A DNA stretch of 64,000 nt from NCBI RefSeq assembly GCF_001648155.1, contig NZ_CP015199.1, forward strand, positions 2,800,501 to 2,864,500. The letters are read 5' to 3'. Made by a program: the position numbers and the translations under genes. The notes below the pieces were generated by a model. It did not search any database. It worked only from the letters and a program-made list of their open reading frames with translations, and was not told the origin of the DNA. The first letter of the stretch is position 1. Every line of letters begins with the position of its first letter. Positions 63,260 to 64,000 of the stretch are shown piece by piece. This DNA comes from Chryseobacterium glaciei (lineage in GTDB: Bacteria > Bacteroidota > Bacteroidia > Flavobacteriales > Weeksellaceae).

Positions 63260-63282
63260 TTATTTAGACTAATTCAAAATAA
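63260..63282. promoter_or_regulatory. Candidate Fur-type iron operator
   Basis: A 23-base imperfect palindrome: 9-base arms TTATTTAGA and TCAAAATAA (one mismatch) around CTAAT. It lies over the -33 region of the siderophore receptor promoter and has the TTTAGA-TCTAAA style I associate with Bacteroidota iron boxes. Only position and symmetry support it. Confidence 0.5.
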
Positions 63283-63368
63283 ATGTTGTGATTTTTGTCA
63301 TGTTTTAGTTGAGTCATGAATTATTTCGATGAATATTGTAGACTATTTATAGGGAATTTAATTATGAA

Positions 63369-63376
63369 TATATTTG
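63369..63376 (+). promoter_or_regulatory. -7 promoter box of the Gfo/Idh/MocA gene
   Basis: TATATTTG, exact TAnnTTTG. It overlaps an in-frame upstream ATG (63364) and so favours the ATG at 63391. Confidence 0.5.
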
Positions 63377-63390
63377 TTAAAAATAAAATT

Positions 63391-64000
63391 ATGCAATTGG
63401 TAAAAGTTGGACTTTGTGCTTTTGGAATGAGTGGAAAAATTTTTCATGCACCATTTTTAAAAGAACATCCAGGATTTTTTATGTCGGCTGTTGTGGAAAG
63501 AAGCAAAGAAGAGTCAAAAGAAAAATATCCTGACGCGACAATCTATAAATCGGTAGAAGAAATGTTGGCTCATGCTGATATTGAATTAGTTGTAGTCAAT
63601 ACTCCGGTTCAGACTCATTTTGAATATGTTAAAATGTCTCTCGAAGCTGGAAAAAATGTAATTGTTGAAAAACCTTTCACCGTAAATGTTGCTGAAGCCG
63701 AAGAATTGGTAAAATTAGCCGAAGAAAAAGGATTATTTCTAAGTGTTTATCAAAACAGAAGATTTGACCGCGATTTTCTTCAGGTTCAAAAAATAATGAG
63801 TGAAGGAAAATTAGGTGAAATCAAAGAAACTGAAATTCGTTTTGACCGTTTCCGTACAACTGCGAGTGGAAAAGCGCATAAAGAAGATCCTCAGGCAACT
63901 GGTTCTGGCTCTCTTCATGACTTAGGATCGCATTTGGTAGATCAGGCAGTACAGTATTTTGGATTTCCGGAAAAACTTTTTGCTGATGTATTTTCAATGA
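63391..64000 (+). CDS. Gfo/Idh/MocA family oxidoreductase (partial)
   Basis: The right edge cuts this gene after 203 residues. The Rossmann start is VKVGLCAFGMSGKIFHAPFL, with Ala where the first Gly of GxGxxG is usual. The cofactor/substrate motif EKP is at 93-95 and GSGSLHDLGSHLVDQA contains the late DxGxH pattern (D-L-G-S-H). These enzymes oxidise or reduce sugars, polyols and related compounds with NAD(P). The substrate cannot be assigned from the fragment. Confidence 0.93.
   Translation, partial: MQLVKVGLCAFGMSGKIFHAPFLKEHPGFFMSAVVERSKEESKEKYPDATIYKSVEEMLAHADIELVVVNTPVQTHFEYVKMSLEAGKNVIVEKPFTVNVAEAEELVKLAEEKGLFLSVYQNRRFDRDFLQVQKIMSEGKLGEIKETEIRFDRFRTTASGKAHKEDPQATGSGSLHDLGSHLVDQAVQYFGFPEKLFADVFSM

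Overview
The window reads as chromosomal DNA of a Flavobacteriia member, most likely Chryseobacterium or a close Weeksellaceae relative. This rests on the AT-rich base composition, a SusC/SusD pair, TamL/TamB, a fused CcoNO oxidase subunit, many exported proteins ending their signal peptides in Ala-Gln, and repeated matches to the Bacteroidota promoter (TTG, about 19 bases, TAnnTTTG). It is mostly housekeeping sequence. I see no prophage, insertion sequence, CRISPR array or rRNA.

Layout. 1-3150: partial SDR, then a tight minus-strand operon of a CDP-alcohol phosphatidyltransferase and a CdsA-like enzyme (both strongly YnbA/YnbB-like) and an altered patatin. 3300-7600: pyrG, yidC, rnhB. 8100-13020: SusC, SusD and a small lipoprotein. 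13144-23300: argS, then (minus) tamB, tamL and a YihY-family gene. 23589-27264: cbb3 oxidase (ccoNO, ccoP) and a small XRE regulator. 27592-30546: nucleotide pyrophosphatase family enzyme and an amino acid permease. 30651-30957: two identical tRNA-Gln genes on a tandem duplication. 31044-36119: menE, arfB, an outer membrane protein, a deoxyhypusine synthase-like protein, a 48-residue protein, an alkyltransferase-like protein and an alpha/beta hydrolase. 36204-39018: a minus-strand membrane cluster with LemA and a GIDE-domain gene that carries a frameshift. 39158-42964: htpG, a phosphodiester glycosidase lipoprotein, recA. 43460-47990: MpaB-like protein, a PAS/LuxR regulator, gapA, pfkA. 48322-50473: a paired putative DNA-repair module (TIGR03915-type protein and radical SAM/HhH protein). 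50821-53775: HMG-CoA reductase plus three translationally coupled small or uncharacterised genes. 53831-59441: secreted protein, ClC channel, sucC, Cys-rich membrane protein, MscS, 1-Cys peroxiredoxin. 59548-64000: outer membrane protein, PepSY protein and TonB siderophore receptor behind a candidate iron operator, and a partial Gfo/Idh/MocA dehydrogenase.

The most interesting parts are not classical mobile elements. They are (i) the YnbA/YnbB-like lipid module with a patatin that has lost key residues; (ii) the radical SAM/TIGR03915 pair of unknown chemistry; (iii) a deoxyhypusine synthase homologue without the catalytic lysine; (iv) intergenic sequences that look like conserved structured RNA or 3' elements (34469-34587 and about 43379-43453); and (v) several unrelated perfect or near-perfect inverted repeats between genes. 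Names of families and remembered homologues come from recall, not from a search.
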